NCBI RefSeq assembly: GCF_900109605.1
Contig: NZ_FOAM01000024.1
Coordinates: 1-62,105 of the forward strand
Length of the DNA stretch: 62,105 bases
Origin: Xaviernesmea oryzae
GTDB taxonomy: Bacteria; Pseudomonadota; Alphaproteobacteria; Rhizobiales; Rhizobiaceae
Direction: 5' to 3'
Part shown: one piece after another, positions 33,341-42,537 of the stretch
How the letters are laid out: each line of letters opens with the position of its first letter
Numbering within the stretch: position 1 is the stretch's first letter
Translations under genes and position numbers: made by a program
Notes under the pieces: model-generated
Databases searched by the model: none
What the model was told of the DNA's origin: nothing
What the model saw: the letters and a program-made list of their open reading frames with translations, nothing else

Positions 33341-33585
33341 TCATCCGAGCTCCGAAAAGCAGATGCCGACTCCGCCCACGTTCGCAGAGGTCAATTCGAC
33401 GTCAGCTTCTTCGAGACTTTTGCGCATAACGTTCAAATTCGCCACGGTCACAAATGGTAATCCTTCGTCGGGCTCGGCTCGCGGCACGGTCGAAACTCTA
33501 GAACCTGCTTCTTTCTCAGCAATCCACGTATCAAGGCTCGATCTGCGCAAATCTCGACTTCCGTCAAATGGCCGTTGTTGCTCAT
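33341..33585 (-). pseudogene. Frameshifted small XRE-type regulator
   Basis: A start at 33585 gives MSNNGHLTEVEICADRALIR, and a second frame continues WIAEKEAGSRVSTVPRAEPD and VANLNVMRKSLEEADVEL through GGVGICFSE. Joined, these resemble a small XRE helix-turn-helix protein (W-x-A-E-K-x-A, V-S-x-x-T-x-x-R-A-E). Its C-terminal layout matches the intact gene just downstream in sequence order (33611-33856). One frameshift near 33520 separates the halves, so it is probably inactive. Confidence 0.5.
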
Positions 33586-33610
33586 TTCCCGATCGCTTAC
33601 GGCTTCGTTT

Positions 33611-33856
33611 TTAGCCCGGCTTGCGAAACCGGATGCCGACCCCGCCACCGTTCTCCGGAATGAATGCGATGCCGGCTGCTTCAAACGCTGTTATGATACT
33701 GAGAAGATTATTATCAATTGGGATGTGAGCGCCACGTTCAAAGTCTGCGATGGTTTGCCGAGAAACGTTGGCAGCTTCAGCGAGGGCTGTTTGACTCCAA
33801 CCCAACATCGCTCTCGCACCACGGCACTGCTCAACGGTTAGAGTTCCTTTATTCAT
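33611..33856 (-). CDS. Small XRE-family transcriptional regulator
   Basis: 81 residues from ATG 33856 (an earlier in-frame ATG at 33871 is possible). The HTH is clear: CRGARAMLGWSQTALAEAAN, VSRQTIADFERGAHIPID. The C-terminal half, LLSIITAFEAAGIAFIPENG and GGVGIRFRK, is the standard tail of this small rhizobial regulator family. It has no divergent partner. Likely a DNA-binding repressor of unknown target. Confidence 0.85.
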   Translation of the reverse strand: MNKGTLTVEQCRGARAMLGWSQTALAEAANVSRQTIADFERGAHIPIDNNLLSIITAFEAAGIAFIPENGGGVGIRFRKPG

Positions 33857-33987
33857 AAACACCCAATGCAAACAAATTGATTGACATCTATCATTCCGTA
33901 GAGGAAATTCACTTCATTCGTCGGTCATGCAGGTGGTGGCACACCTGCATGACCTGACCACAATCAAGCTGTTAGGGAGCTCGGATC

Positions 33988-34659
33988 ATGGCTGATTCCG
34001 ACAATAGCAGAACTTTGTCTTCCGGCATCCAGAGAAACCTGTTCTCCCTTGCGGCAACGTTTCTAACGGCGGCGCTGGAGGAGCGAACGCGTGCGAATGC
34101 CGCCGGCGTCGACCCTGTGCTCCGGCTCTGGCACGCATGGGTCACCGCCTTTGACGATTATGCGCGGCTCACCCATGTGCAGCAGCGCATCGAGCGGGAG
34201 ATGGTTCGCACGATCGGCTTTCCAAAGGTGAGCGTCCCGGTTGCCGAGACGGCGGGGTCCGTCCTGGCGAACAGCGAGGCGGAGATCGACGCGCTCCTGC
34301 CGGGGGATGACCGGGAAGGGGAGCGGGCGGCACTGAAGCGGGACTTGGCGGCACAGGTCGCCGCCTGGACGATGGCTGACGAGGCCGAAGGCTTCAGCCA
34401 CGCCAAGGCGCGGGCAGGCGATGCCGCGAAGCGTGAGGCCGAGCTCGTGAAGCTGCTATGGGTGACGCGGGCTCAGTCTATCCTTGGGATCATGGCCAAG
34501 ACGCATGCCGTCCTTCGGCATGGCGAGCCGGGGCCTGGGTTCGGCTTTCCCTGGAGTCCGCTGCGCGGCATCCTCGCCGATTTCCTTGTTTTGAACGGCG
34601 TGTCTGTCGAGGATCTTTCGCCAGGGGAGGAGGGTCGGACAGAAGTTCGGCTGCGGTAA
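33988..34659 (+). CDS. Hypothetical helical protein
   Basis: 223 residues, mainly charged helices (AATFLTAALEERTRANAAGV, AEIDALLPGDDREGERAALK, AAQVAAWTMADEAEGFSHAK). No signal peptide, membrane segment or known domain was recognised. Its last ~13 codons lie antisense to the tail of a decayed XRE gene coming from the right, so the C-terminus may be recently altered by that junction. Confidence 0.55.
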   Translation: MADSDNSRTLSSGIQRNLFSLAATFLTAALEERTRANAAGVDPVLRLWHAWVTAFDDYARLTHVQQRIEREMVRTIGFPKVSVPVAETAGSVLANSEAEIDALLPGDDREGERAALKRDLAAQVAAWTMADEAEGFSHAKARAGDAAKREAELVKLLWVTRAQSILGIMAKTHAVLRHGEPGPGFGFPWSPLRGILADFLVLNGVSVEDLSPGEEGRTEVRLR

Positions 34660-34835
34660 CGCCAAGCGCCTGGGCAATGTCGCAGATCGTATGGAGCCGC
34701 GGCTGGGAGGTGCCTCTCTCGTGATTGCTGACGGCTGCGCGGTGCAGCTGCGCGCTCGCCCATCTCCACCTGCGACCCGCCGAGAGCGGCCCGCCGACCA
34801 ATCAGATTTCTTCGGAAATTATCGCGGTTCTCCAT
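34618..34835 (-). pseudogene. Frameshifted XRE-family regulator
   Basis: The start at 34835 gives MENRDNFRRNLIGRRAALGG, SQVEMGERA, and then the frame shifts to QLHRAAVSNHERGTSQPRLH, TICDIAQALGVTAAELLSD. In the joined form this is a standard XRE DNA-binding protein. A single frameshift near 34745 breaks it (or is a sequencing error). Its 3' end overlaps antisense with the upstream hypothetical gene. A repeated AGAGTATA motif lies upstream of its start and recurs at another XRE gene near 41.8 kb. Confidence 0.6.
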
Positions 34836-34854
34836 TCCAACATTGTTGCCTAAT

Positions 34855-34884
34855 GTAGAGTATATCACTACAGAGTATACTCTG
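34855..34884. promoter_or_regulatory. Repeated AGAGTATA operator-like sites
   Basis: GTAGAGTATA at 34855 and ACAGAGTATA at 34870 are direct repeats 15 bases apart, and the second forms a palindrome AGAGTATACTCT. They lie directly upstream of the XRE-type gene start (34835) on the minus strand and between it and the peptide-transporter operon on the plus strand. Probable binding sites for an XRE repressor. Confidence 0.5.
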
Positions 34885-34968
34885 ATACGCGCGGAGCCTT
34901 GGGATGGGATGGCAGGCTTGCCGCGCGCCTTGTCACGCATCGCATGCCTATAGGAAGGGGATAGGACT

Positions 34969-36564
34969 TTGCAAAAATCCAGTCATTTGAAAACGATACG
35001 CCTCATTGCCCTGTTGGGTGGGATAGCCTCGGCCGCCTTTTTTACCTCGCCAGTCGCCGCGCAGGAGCTACGTGTCGCGACATCCTACAAGCTGATGACG
35101 CTCGATCCGCAGTTCGCTGACCTCAACGAGAACACGTCGCTGCTCTCCCACATCTACGAGCGGCTGGTCTATCAGGATGAGAGGCTGAACCCGGTGCCCG
35201 GTCTCGCTCTGTCCTGGAAGCGGCTTTCCGACACGCAATGGCAGTTCAAGCTGCGCGAAAACGTCCGCTTTCATGACAGATCGCCCTTCACAGCAGACGA
35301 CGTCGTCTATTCGCTCGAGCGCGTGCGCAGCGTTCTCAAGCCGCCGAGCGGGAGCTTTCAGTCCTACACGCAGTCGATCAAGGCGGTTAGGGCTACCGAT
35401 CCGCTGACCGTTCTGATCGAGACGACGGCGAGCGCGCCGGCTCTGCCGCTCGCGCTCTCCTCCATCTTCATCATGCCGCATCCTTCCTCCGGCTTTCGAT
35501 CCACGGAGGAGTTGAACAGCGCAGCCGTCCCGCCGATCGGAACAGGGCCCTATAAATTCGCCAGCTGGCAGTCCGGCGAGCGGCTGAAGCTCACGCGCAA
35601 CGACGACTATTGGGGCGGAAAGCCGGCTTGGTCCGAGGTCGATTTCCGGGTGATGGAAAGCCCCGCCGCCCGCGTCGCCGCCTTGACGACGGGCGAAGTC
35701 GATCTGGCCGACTCCCTGCCGGCGCGCGACGTCGCAACCCTGAAGCAACGCGGCGTCACGGTGGTCAGCGCCAGCGCCGCGCGCTCGAACTTCCTGCAAT
35801 TCGATGTAGACCGCGATCCCTTGCCCGGTGTGACGGACAAGGCAGGCAAGCCGATCCCCAATCCGTTCAAGGACAAGCGGGTTCGCGAGGCCTTGTCGGT
35901 GGCAACCGACCGACCGCTCCTGTCTGACAAGATCCTGCTCGGCTATGGCACGGCTGCCGCGCAGCTTTTCCCGAATGGCCTGCCGGGCACGTCGGCAAAA
36001 CTGGTGGCAACCCCGCCGGATTATGAGAAGGCCAAGGCACTGCTGGCAGAAGCCGGCCTCTCCGATGGTTTCAACGTCGTTCTGGCGGGACCGGCCGGGC
36101 GATATCCCGGCGACGCTGAATCGCTCCAGGCGATCGCGCAGAACTGGGCAAGGATCGGCGTGCGCGCGCAGCCCGTGGTCGCGCCCTTCTCGGTCTTCGC
36201 CACCAAGCGCTCGGCCGGTGAATATCCCCTTTGGTATGGTGGCTGCTCAGGCGATTCCGTTTCGCTCTGCCTCGACACCGTGCTGGCCTCGCCCAATGCA
36301 GAGCGCAAGACGGGCGCAAACAATTACGGCCGATACCGCAATCCCGCCTTCGACGATCTGCTGATGAAGGCGCAAGCCATTGAGGAAGGACCGGAGCGCA
36401 ATGCCGCGCTGGCGGCCGCCACTGAGTTCGTCCTCGCCGACTATCCGATCGTGCCGCTCTACCATTTTCATCTGATTGCCGGGTACGGCAAGCATGTCAG
36501 CGCCTACAGCGTGCATCCGCGCGGCTGGACCACGGCCATGCAGGCCGTGCCCACGGGGGAGTAA
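34969..36564 (+). CDS. Peptide/opine-type ABC transporter substrate-binding protein
   Basis: 531 residues from TTG 34969, preceded by GGAAGGGG and followed by a signal peptide ending at VAAQELRVA; no ATG fits. SBP_bac_5 family (DppA/OppA). TSYKLMTLDPQFADLNENTS, LALSWKRLSDTQWQFKLREN and VRFHDRSPFTADDVVYSLER are the usual N-terminal blocks, with GTGPYKFASWQSGERLKLTR later. It captures oligopeptides or similar solutes in the periplasm and passes them to the permease genes that follow six bases later. The exact ligand is unknown. Confidence 0.92.
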   Translation: MQKSSHLKTIRLIALLGGIASAAFFTSPVAAQELRVATSYKLMTLDPQFADLNENTSLLSHIYERLVYQDERLNPVPGLALSWKRLSDTQWQFKLRENVRFHDRSPFTADDVVYSLERVRSVLKPPSGSFQSYTQSIKAVRATDPLTVLIETTASAPALPLALSSIFIMPHPSSGFRSTEELNSAAVPPIGTGPYKFASWQSGERLKLTRNDDYWGGKPAWSEVDFRVMESPAARVAALTTGEVDLADSLPARDVATLKQRGVTVVSASAARSNFLQFDVDRDPLPGVTDKAGKPIPNPFKDKRVREALSVATDRPLLSDKILLGYGTAAAQLFPNGLPGTSAKLVATPPDYEKAKALLAEAGLSDGFNVVLAGPAGRYPGDAESLQAIAQNWARIGVRAQPVVAPFSVFATKRSAGEYPLWYGGCSGDSVSLCLDTVLASPNAERKTGANNYGRYRNPAFDDLLMKAQAIEEGPERNAALAAATEFVLADYPIVPLYHFHLIAGYGKHVSAYSVHPRGWTTAMQAVPTGE

Positions 36565-36569
36565 GCGCG

Positions 36570-37553
36570 ATGACGCTGTTCTCTGCTGTATTCGGACGGA
36601 TGGGACAGGCGGTCGTCCTGCTGTTCGTCATGTCCCTGATCGGCTTTGTCGGCATCCATGCCGTTGGCAATCCGGTCTTCAATATCGTCAACGTCGAAAC
36701 GGCGACGGTCGAGGATATCCAGCGGGCGACCATCGCTCTCGGTCTGGACCAGCCGATCTGGCGGCAATATCTGGTTTTCGCCGAAGATCTGCTGTCCGGC
36801 AATTTCGGCATCTCCTACGTCTATCACCTGCCGGCATTTTCCCTGGTGATGGAGAAGCTTCCGGCAACCTTGGAGCTGGCCGTTGTCGCCATGCTTCTGG
36901 CGGCAACACTCGGCGTGCTGATCGGGCTTGTCGCCGGCCGGCAGCCTGGAACGCGCCTGGACCGGACCATCCTGCGCGCCAGCGTTTTTGCGCTGAGCAT
37001 CCCGTCTTTCTGGCTTAGCATGATGCTGATCCTGGGCGGCGCCATTCTTGCCGGCAGGTTTCCGTCCGGTGGGCGAGGGGCAACCGCGCGGCTGTTTGGC
37101 TCGGATTGGAGTGTCCTCACCGTCGACGGTTTGCGGCATCTCGTTCTTCCGGCGCTGGCGCTCGCCATCCCGAATATCGCACTGATCGCGCGTTTGACAC
37201 GGGCAGGCACCATAGAGGTCGAAGGGCTGGATTTCATCCGGTTCTGCCGCGCCAAAGGCCTGTCGCCGCACCGCATCCTGCTCCGCCATACCCTGCCGAA
37301 CATCAGCGTGCCGATCGTTACGATCATCGGCCTGCAGTTCGGCGGCATGCTGGCCTTCGCCGTGGTGGTCGAAACCATTTTCGCTTGGCCCGGCATCGGC
37401 AAGCTCTTGATCGACTCCATCCAGCTTTTGGACCGACCGGTCGTGATGGCGACGCTGACCTTCGTTTCCGTCGCCTTTGTCACCCTCAACGCGCTCGTCG
37501 ACTTGTTCCAGGCGGTACTCGATCCGCGCGTGCGGCTGCCTCGGAAAGGATGA
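36570..37553 (+). CDS. Peptide ABC transporter permease (DppB-type)
   Basis: 327 residues with six predicted transmembrane helices. Family landmarks: VLLFVMSLIGFVGIHAVGNP, LGLDQPIWRQYLVF and the EAA loop FIRFCRAKGLSPHRILLRH, which contacts the ATPase. It forms a heterodimer with the next gene product. It follows the binding-protein gene by six bases and is four bases before the next start. Confidence 0.93.
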   Translation: MTLFSAVFGRMGQAVVLLFVMSLIGFVGIHAVGNPVFNIVNVETATVEDIQRATIALGLDQPIWRQYLVFAEDLLSGNFGISYVYHLPAFSLVMEKLPATLELAVVAMLLAATLGVLIGLVAGRQPGTRLDRTILRASVFALSIPSFWLSMMLILGGAILAGRFPSGGRGATARLFGSDWSVLTVDGLRHLVLPALALAIPNIALIARLTRAGTIEVEGLDFIRFCRAKGLSPHRILLRHTLPNISVPIVTIIGLQFGGMLAFAVVVETIFAWPGIGKLLIDSIQLLDRPVVMATLTFVSVAFVTLNALVDLFQAVLDPRVRLPRKG

Positions 37554-37557
37554 TGCC

Positions 37558-38442
37558 ATGATCGCTCAAACGCTTCGAACATGGTGGAAGTGGTGGAAGT
37601 GGTGGCCGTTCAGGCATAACGAACTGCCGAAGCTCTTTCTCTGCGCCTATGTTCTTTTGGCGCTTGCCGCACCCCTCTTGGCGCCGCAGAACCCATACGA
37701 CCCGACGCAGATCTTCGCCTGGGAGGCGTCGTCGGCGCCCGGAACGCCGTCAGGTGGCGGCTATGTCTACTGGCTTGGAACTGACGGTCTCGGGCGCGAT
37801 ATCGCCAGCACCATCCTTTACGGACTGCGTATCAGCCTGATGGTCTCTGTCATCAGCTCCGCCATCGCCGCTGCAATCGGCCTGGCTGCGGGCGTCAGCG
37901 CGGCTTTCTTCGGGCGCTGGGTCGACATCGTCATCATGCGGCTGGTCGATCTGCAATTGAGCCTGCCGACCATGCTTGTGGCGCTCATCGCCATCGTGAC
38001 GCTCGGGCCGAGCATCGACCGGATTATCCTGGCTCTGGTCATCGTGCAGTGGGCGGCCTATGCGCGCATGGTCCGAGGCGTTGCGCTTGGCGAGCGAGGC
38101 AAGCCCTATGTCGATGCGGCTCGCCTGCTTCGGCTTCCGACACACCGGATCCTCTTCCGCCATGTTCTGCCCAACAGCGTCCCGCCTGTGGTCACTCTCA
38201 TTCCCATCGAGATCGGCCATGCCATCGCGCTGGAGGCAACACTGTCCTTCCTCGGGCTTGGCGTGCCCGTCGACAAGCCGTCGCTCGGCTCAGCCGTCGC
38301 GAATGGCTTCCAATACCTGCTGACCGGACAATACTGGATCAGCCTGTTTCCCGGTCTGGCCCTGTTCGGCCTGATCGCCAGCATCAACTTCGTCGGAGAA
38401 GACCTGCGCCGACGGCTCGATCCCCGGAGAGAACCCCAATGA
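37558..38442 (+). CDS. Peptide ABC transporter permease (DppC-type)
   Basis: 294 residues from ATG 37558. TDGLGRDIASTILYGLRISL and the EAA loop GKPYVDAARLLRLPTHRILF identify the DppC partner. The N-terminus is odd: a nine-base repeat encodes a tryptophan-rich run, TWWKWWKWWPFRHNE, just before the first membrane helix. The stop overlaps the ATPase start (ATGA). Confidence 0.93.
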   Translation: MIAQTLRTWWKWWKWWPFRHNELPKLFLCAYVLLALAAPLLAPQNPYDPTQIFAWEASSAPGTPSGGGYVYWLGTDGLGRDIASTILYGLRISLMVSVISSAIAAAIGLAAGVSAAFFGRWVDIVIMRLVDLQLSLPTMLVALIAIVTLGPSIDRIILALVIVQWAAYARMVRGVALGERGKPYVDAARLLRLPTHRILFRHVLPNSVPPVVTLIPIEIGHAIALEATLSFLGLGVPVDKPSLGSAVANGFQYLLTGQYWISLFPGLALFGLIASINFVGEDLRRRLDPRREPQ

Positions 38443-40088
38443 CAGACGCGGCCTTCTTTGCGCCTCTGCTCGAGGTGCGCAACCTCTCGCTTCAATACCG
38501 CTCGCCGGGCGGACCGATCCCGATCCTGCACGACATCTCACTCTACCTGAAGCAAGGAGAAGTGGTCGGCATTATTGGCGAGTCCGGCGCTGGCAAATCC
38601 ACGCTTGGCAATGCCATCCTCGGGCTGCTGCCCCCTGCCTTTGAGCAGAGCGACGGGACCATCTGCATCAGCGGGATGGACCTCGACCGCATAGACAGCC
38701 GACAAGGCGAAGCCCTTCGTCGCCGCCGGATATCGGCAGTGTTCCAGGACCACACGACCTCGCTCGATCCCCTCATGTCCGTTGGTGCACAGATCGCAGA
38801 GACGATCCGGGCAGCAGAGCCGACCTTGTGCTCAGAAGACGTCTATCGGCGCGTTGTCGCGCTGTTGAAGCAGGTGGAGATTGACGATGCAGAGCGGAGG
38901 TTTCGCGATCGCCCGCATCAATTCTCCGGCGGACAAAGACAACGCATCGTCATCGCCATGGCGCTTGCGGGATCACCTGACCTCATCGTCGCGGACGAGC
39001 CGACCTCGGCGCTCGACGCCACGGTGCAAAAGCAGATCCTCGCTCTGTTGCGTCATCTCGTTGAGGAGACCGGAATCTCCATTCTTCTCGTGACACACGA
39101 TATGGGGGTGATCGCCGAGATTGCCGACAGGGTCGTGGTCATGCGGCATGGCCACATCGCGGAGCAGAATGCGGTCTCGGTGGTGCTGGACCAGCCGCAA
39201 AACGATTACACGCGCCGACTTCTGGCCGCCGTTCCCAAAATTCGGCTGACAGGCGACAGCGTGGACACGTCTGTAGCCGACACAATCTCAGTGCCAGCGC
39301 TCGCCATCGGCGGGCATGGCATCACCAAAACGTTCCCCCTCGGCAGATCAGTCCTTCCGTTGATGAATTCCAGGCGCAAGGCAGCCCTTCAGGACATCTC
39401 GTTCGACCTCCTGCCGGGTGCCATCACTGGCGTCGTCGGCGAGAGCGGTAGTGGCAAGTCGACGCTCGGGCGGATCTTCGCCGGGCTGGAGCAAGCCGAT
39501 GCCGGCACGATCAGGATCGGTGAGGAGATAGTCGATGCCTCACGCTCCAGCAGGAAAACTGGCTTGCTCGGCCGCGTCCAGATGATCTTCCAGGACCCTT
39601 CGGTATCGCTCAATCCCCGCATGACGATCGAAAAAGCGCTTCGTGAAAGTGTCCGCTATGGCGCTCGGGCGACAGGCAACGGGTCGGGGAGCCTTGGCGC
39701 GATGATGGATCGTGTCGGTTTGAGCCGCAGCCTTCTCGCCCGCTATCCGCACCAGTTGTCAGGTGGCCAGAAGCAACGCGTGGCCATCGCGCGTGCGCTC
39801 CTTGCCCGGCCGCAGATCATTGTTGCCGACGAGCCGACATCGGCTCTGGATGTGTCGGTGCAGGCCGAAATCCTCGATCTGTTGAAGGAGATCGTCGCCG
39901 AGCAGAACGTCACCGTGCTGTTTATCTCGCACGACCTTGCGGTCGTGCAGGCGCTCTGCCGCTTCGTCTACGTGCTGAAGGCTGGCCAGATTGCCGACTC
40001 CGGTTCCTCGGACTTCATTTTCACGCGCTCGCAAAGCCCTTACACGCGCAGCCTGATCGACGCTCGGCCTCGCCGTTTCACACATTGA
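38439..40088 (+). CDS. Fused double ATPase of peptide ABC transporter (DppD-DppF type)
   Basis: 549 residues carrying two complete nucleotide-binding domains. The first has Walker [10 protein letters not shown] (~46), signature QFSGGQRQR (~163) and DEPTSALDA; the second has GESGSGKST (~333), LSGGQKQR (~440) and DEPTSALDV. Usually two genes, here one, joined by a linker near residue 275-290. ATG 38439 overlaps the permease stop; the open frame further upstream is shadow. Both domains look catalytically intact. Confidence 0.94.
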   Translation: MTDAAFFAPLLEVRNLSLQYRSPGGPIPILHDISLYLKQGEVVGIIGESGAGKSTLGNAILGLLPPAFEQSDGTICISGMDLDRIDSRQGEALRRRRISAVFQDHTTSLDPLMSVGAQIAETIRAAEPTLCSEDVYRRVVALLKQVEIDDAERRFRDRPHQFSGGQRQRIVIAMALAGSPDLIVADEPTSALDATVQKQILALLRHLVEETGISILLVTHDMGVIAEIADRVVVMRHGHIAEQNAVSVVLDQPQNDYTRRLLAAVPKIRLTGDSVDTSVADTISVPALAIGGHGITKTFPLGRSVLPLMNSRRKAALQDISFDLLPGAITGVVGESGSGKSTLGRIFAGLEQADAGTIRIGEEIVDASRSSRKTGLLGRVQMIFQDPSVSLNPRMTIEKALRESVRYGARATGNGSGSLGAMMDRVGLSRSLLARYPHQLSGGQKQRVAIARALLARPQIIVADEPTSALDVSVQAEILDLLKEIVAEQNVTVLFISHDLAVVQALCRFVYVLKAGQIADSGSSDFIFTRSQSPYTRSLIDARPRRFTH

Positions 40089-40179
40089 TGTCCGGACAGG
40101 TACGACGCCTGAGCTCGGCTTTTCCCGCAAATCGCCAATTCATCATTGCGCCGGCCGCTCTGCCGGTTGGAGGTGTTCC

Positions 40180-41415
40180 ATGTCCTCAAACTTCACCATC
40201 GCCGTGACAGGCCAATCGCTGATCAAACACGATACCCGTGGGATCGATGCGCCCGGCTTTGAGGCAGTGACGTCGATCCTGCGTTCGGCCGATCTCGCGT
40301 TCACGAATTTCGAGGGGACGATCTTCGGCCGCAATGGCGGATGGCCGCTGAAGGGTTCGTTTTATGGAAGCAGCGAACCTGTCGTGCTGGATGCCCTCAA
40401 GGAGATGGGGTTTCAGGCGCTTGCGCTTTCCAACAATCATGCTTTCGATCTCGGTCCGCCCGGTGTGATGTCGACCCTCGAAGAGGTCGAGGGCAGGGGA
40501 TTCCTGCATGCCGGCCTCGGGAAAGATCATGCGGAGGCGGCAACCGCCGGTACGGGGCAGATCGCCGGTCGGCCGGTCGCGCTCGTCGCGATGGATGGCG
40601 GCCCGGGACCTGATTTCATGTATGCGTCGGATGGTGGCGACGAGCGGCCGGCTCGACCCGGTGTGAACCGGCTGCGGCTGAACCAGGTGCTCAAAGTCGA
40701 TGAGGTGGCCTTTGAGCAGCTGCGCGCCATAGAGCGGCAGGTCGGCTATACCCGCATGGACCTGACCAACGACAGTCAGCCCGATGATCCGCCTGTTGTC
40801 GGTGACGACGAGATCGGGATCGCGCGTGCCTTGTTCAAATGCGCAGATTGCTTCGGCCGAAGCGTCAAGATCGATGAGGAGGACATCCAGCGCAATCTTG
40901 CGACGATCGCTTTCTCAGCCAGCGAAGGACGTTTGACCATCGCATATCTGCATCATCATCACTGGGCGTCGAATTGGTATCAGGTCCCGGACTGGGTGAG
41001 CACGGTTGCAAAGCGATGCATCGACGCGGGCGCCTCGATGTTCGTCAGTCACGGAGCGCCCATCCTGCAGCCAGTCGAGCTTTATCGCGGCCGCCCCATC
41101 TTCTACAGCCTCGGCAATTTCATCTTCAACGTCAAATCGGAGAAGTCTCTTTGGACGGCGCCGGAGATTTGGGAGAGCGTGATTTCGGTGTGCACATTCG
41201 GACCGGAAAACCGCCTGCAGGAGGTGAAGTTCTATCCTGTTATCATCGGCGGAGACGAGGCGCTGAGCGATGGGAGGCTCGAGCGGCGCCTCGTACCGCA
41301 GCGCGTGGCAGGGCCGACGGCGGAGCGGATCCTTGGCAGGTTCGCCGATCTTTCCCGAGCATACGGTACCGATATCCGTGTGTCCGAAGACGTCGCCATC
41401 TTGCAGATGGCGTGA
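40180..41415 (+). CDS. CapA-family (poly-gamma-glutamate type) metallophosphatase-like protein
   Basis: 411 residues, PGA_cap domain throughout: FTIAVTGQSLIKHDTRG, LAFTNFEGTIFGRNGGWPLK, LALSNNHAFDLGPPGV, LHHHHWASNWYQVP and SHGAPILQPVELYRGRPIFY with SLGNFIFNV. No signal peptide or membrane anchor, unlike CapA of capsule systems, so probably cytoplasmic. It follows the peptide transporter by 91 bases in the same direction. Stand-alone CapA-like enzymes next to peptide transporters may act on imported gamma-linked peptides, but this is conjecture. Confidence 0.87.
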   Translation: MSSNFTIAVTGQSLIKHDTRGIDAPGFEAVTSILRSADLAFTNFEGTIFGRNGGWPLKGSFYGSSEPVVLDALKEMGFQALALSNNHAFDLGPPGVMSTLEEVEGRGFLHAGLGKDHAEAATAGTGQIAGRPVALVAMDGGPGPDFMYASDGGDERPARPGVNRLRLNQVLKVDEVAFEQLRAIERQVGYTRMDLTNDSQPDDPPVVGDDEIGIARALFKCADCFGRSVKIDEEDIQRNLATIAFSASEGRLTIAYLHHHHWASNWYQVPDWVSTVAKRCIDAGASMFVSHGAPILQPVELYRGRPIFYSLGNFIFNVKSEKSLWTAPEIWESVISVCTFGPENRLQEVKFYPVIIGGDEALSDGRLERRLVPQRVAGPTAERILGRFADLSRAYGTDIRVSEDVAILQMA

Positions 41416-41508
41416 ACCCGCGCGGAACAATTCGCCGACCTGCGGGGTATTTTTTTGGCATGGGGAGGACAGTGGAGGCGGCTTTGCCGACCCCACTAGC
41501 ACGCAACG

Positions 41509-41763
41509 TCAGCTTTTCGACCCGACGTCGTCGGCTTCAGCTTTGTGTTGTTTCGCAGGCGCCCGCAGGAGATCTGCAACCTCGACCTCTAGGATGTGCG
41601 CAATCGTCTCGATCGTATCGATGGACGCGCTGTATTGGCAGCGCTCCAGAGAACTGACATAGGTCCGGTGAATGCCGGCCTTGAAGGCAAGATCCTCCTG
41701 TGACAGGCCTCGTGCTTGTCGCGTTTTGCGAAGGTTCGATGCAAAAATCTTTCGGATGCTCAT
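41509..41763 (-). CDS. XRE-family regulator
   Basis: 84 residues from ATG 41763 (MSIRKIFASNLRKTRQARGL); an ATG at 41796 would add 11 atypical residues. The HTH is SQEDLAFKAGIHRTYVSSLE and the helix after it is SIDTIETIAHILEVEVADLL, a standard small Xre/Cro regulator. A TACAGAGTATAC motif lies about 35-45 bases upstream, shared with the XRE locus near 34.9 kb. It faces the peptide-transport/CapA operon, ending 93 bases past its last gene. Confidence 0.85.
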   Translation of the reverse strand: MSIRKIFASNLRKTRQARGLSQEDLAFKAGIHRTYVSSLERCQYSASIDTIETIAHILEVEVADLLRAPAKQHKAEADDVGSKS

Positions 41764-41798
41764 GCCGCAAAATGATGCGCAAGGCAGAGCATTCATCT

Positions 41799-41812
41799 AC
41801 AGAGTATACAAT
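41799..41812. promoter_or_regulatory. AGAGTATAC operator-like site, second occurrence
   Basis: TACAGAGTATAC occurs here upstream of the minus-strand XRE gene, matching 34869-34880 upstream of another XRE gene. The shared motif in front of two regulators of the same type suggests a common repressor-binding site. Confidence 0.45.
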
Positions 41813-41976
41813 GCAAATCCACGTCTTTGACCGGGGGGCACGGAAGCGCCCGCAAAAGAACGAGATTGATTTAAAGATAGGCGGAAGCCATGGCGATATG
41901 GAAGCCAGGCTGCCGGCGCCTGGGCTGATGATCGTTCTTCAACTCCGCCAATGGGTTTGGAAGAGGTTGTTTAAAA

Positions 41977-42399
41977 ATGGTGGGTAAGAAAAATCTTTCC
42001 GGCGTCAAAGAAGCCAACCCTGTCGATGTGCACGTCGGGAACCAGATCCGCATCAGACGCATGCTGATGAAGATTACCCAGAGCGATCTTGGCGCACAGG
42101 TTGGCGTGACATTCCAACAGATCCAGAAATACGAACTCGGAAAGAACCGTGTCAGTGCCAGCCGTCTGCAAACGATGGCCAGCATCCTGGGCGTGCCGGT
42201 TGCCTATTTCTTTACAGGGCTGCGCGACCGGTCTGAGCCGCAGTTTGATAAGCAATGTGAAGACGATGTGGCACGCGGTCGACTGACAGCCGAAGCGATC
42301 CAGTTCAACGAGGCTTATCTCCGAATTCGGAGCCATGAGCTTAGGACAAAGATCGTTGCATTGGTGGTGGCCTTAGCAGTCAAGGACCAGAGTGAATGA
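41977..42399 (+). CDS. XRE-family regulator with C-terminal extension
   Basis: 140 residues. The HTH is VGNQIRIRRMLMKITQSDLG, AQVGVTFQQIQKYELGKNRV, SASRLQTMASILGVPVAYFF, very common in rhizobia. The C-terminal ~60 residues are charged helices. The stop lies inside the start region of a tiny downstream gene. Target unknown. Confidence 0.88.
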   Translation: MVGKKNLSGVKEANPVDVHVGNQIRIRRMLMKITQSDLGAQVGVTFQQIQKYELGKNRVSASRLQTMASILGVPVAYFFTGLRDRSEPQFDKQCEDDVARGRLTAEAIQFNEAYLRIRSHELRTKIVALVVALAVKDQSE

Positions 42400-42526
42400 T
42401 GACCTGCAAATCTTGCATAGTCTCCTTCGAGACTACACTCTTGCTCGCAAGAGGATCGTCGATGTGATCTGGTCGAAGGATCCGCCGGCCGCTTATTTTA
42501 CAAGGCTCTCGCATGGCGGCGAATGA
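42392..42526 (+). CDS. Possible 44-residue protein overlapping XRE gene
   Basis: A GTG at 42392 overlaps the end of the XRE gene and opens a 44-codon frame (NDDLQILHSLLRDYTLARKR followed by IVDVIWSKDPPAAYF). Codon composition is reasonable and the overlap suggests translational coupling. No homologue is recognised; it may be a chance frame. Confidence 0.35.
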   Translation: MNDDLQILHSLLRDYTLARKRIVDVIWSKDPPAAYFTRLSHGGE

Positions 42527-42537
42527 GGTTGCGATGG

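Noticed and set aside
36504-37559. 351-codon minus-strand frame
   Set aside because: Antisense to the DppB-type permease; no domain.
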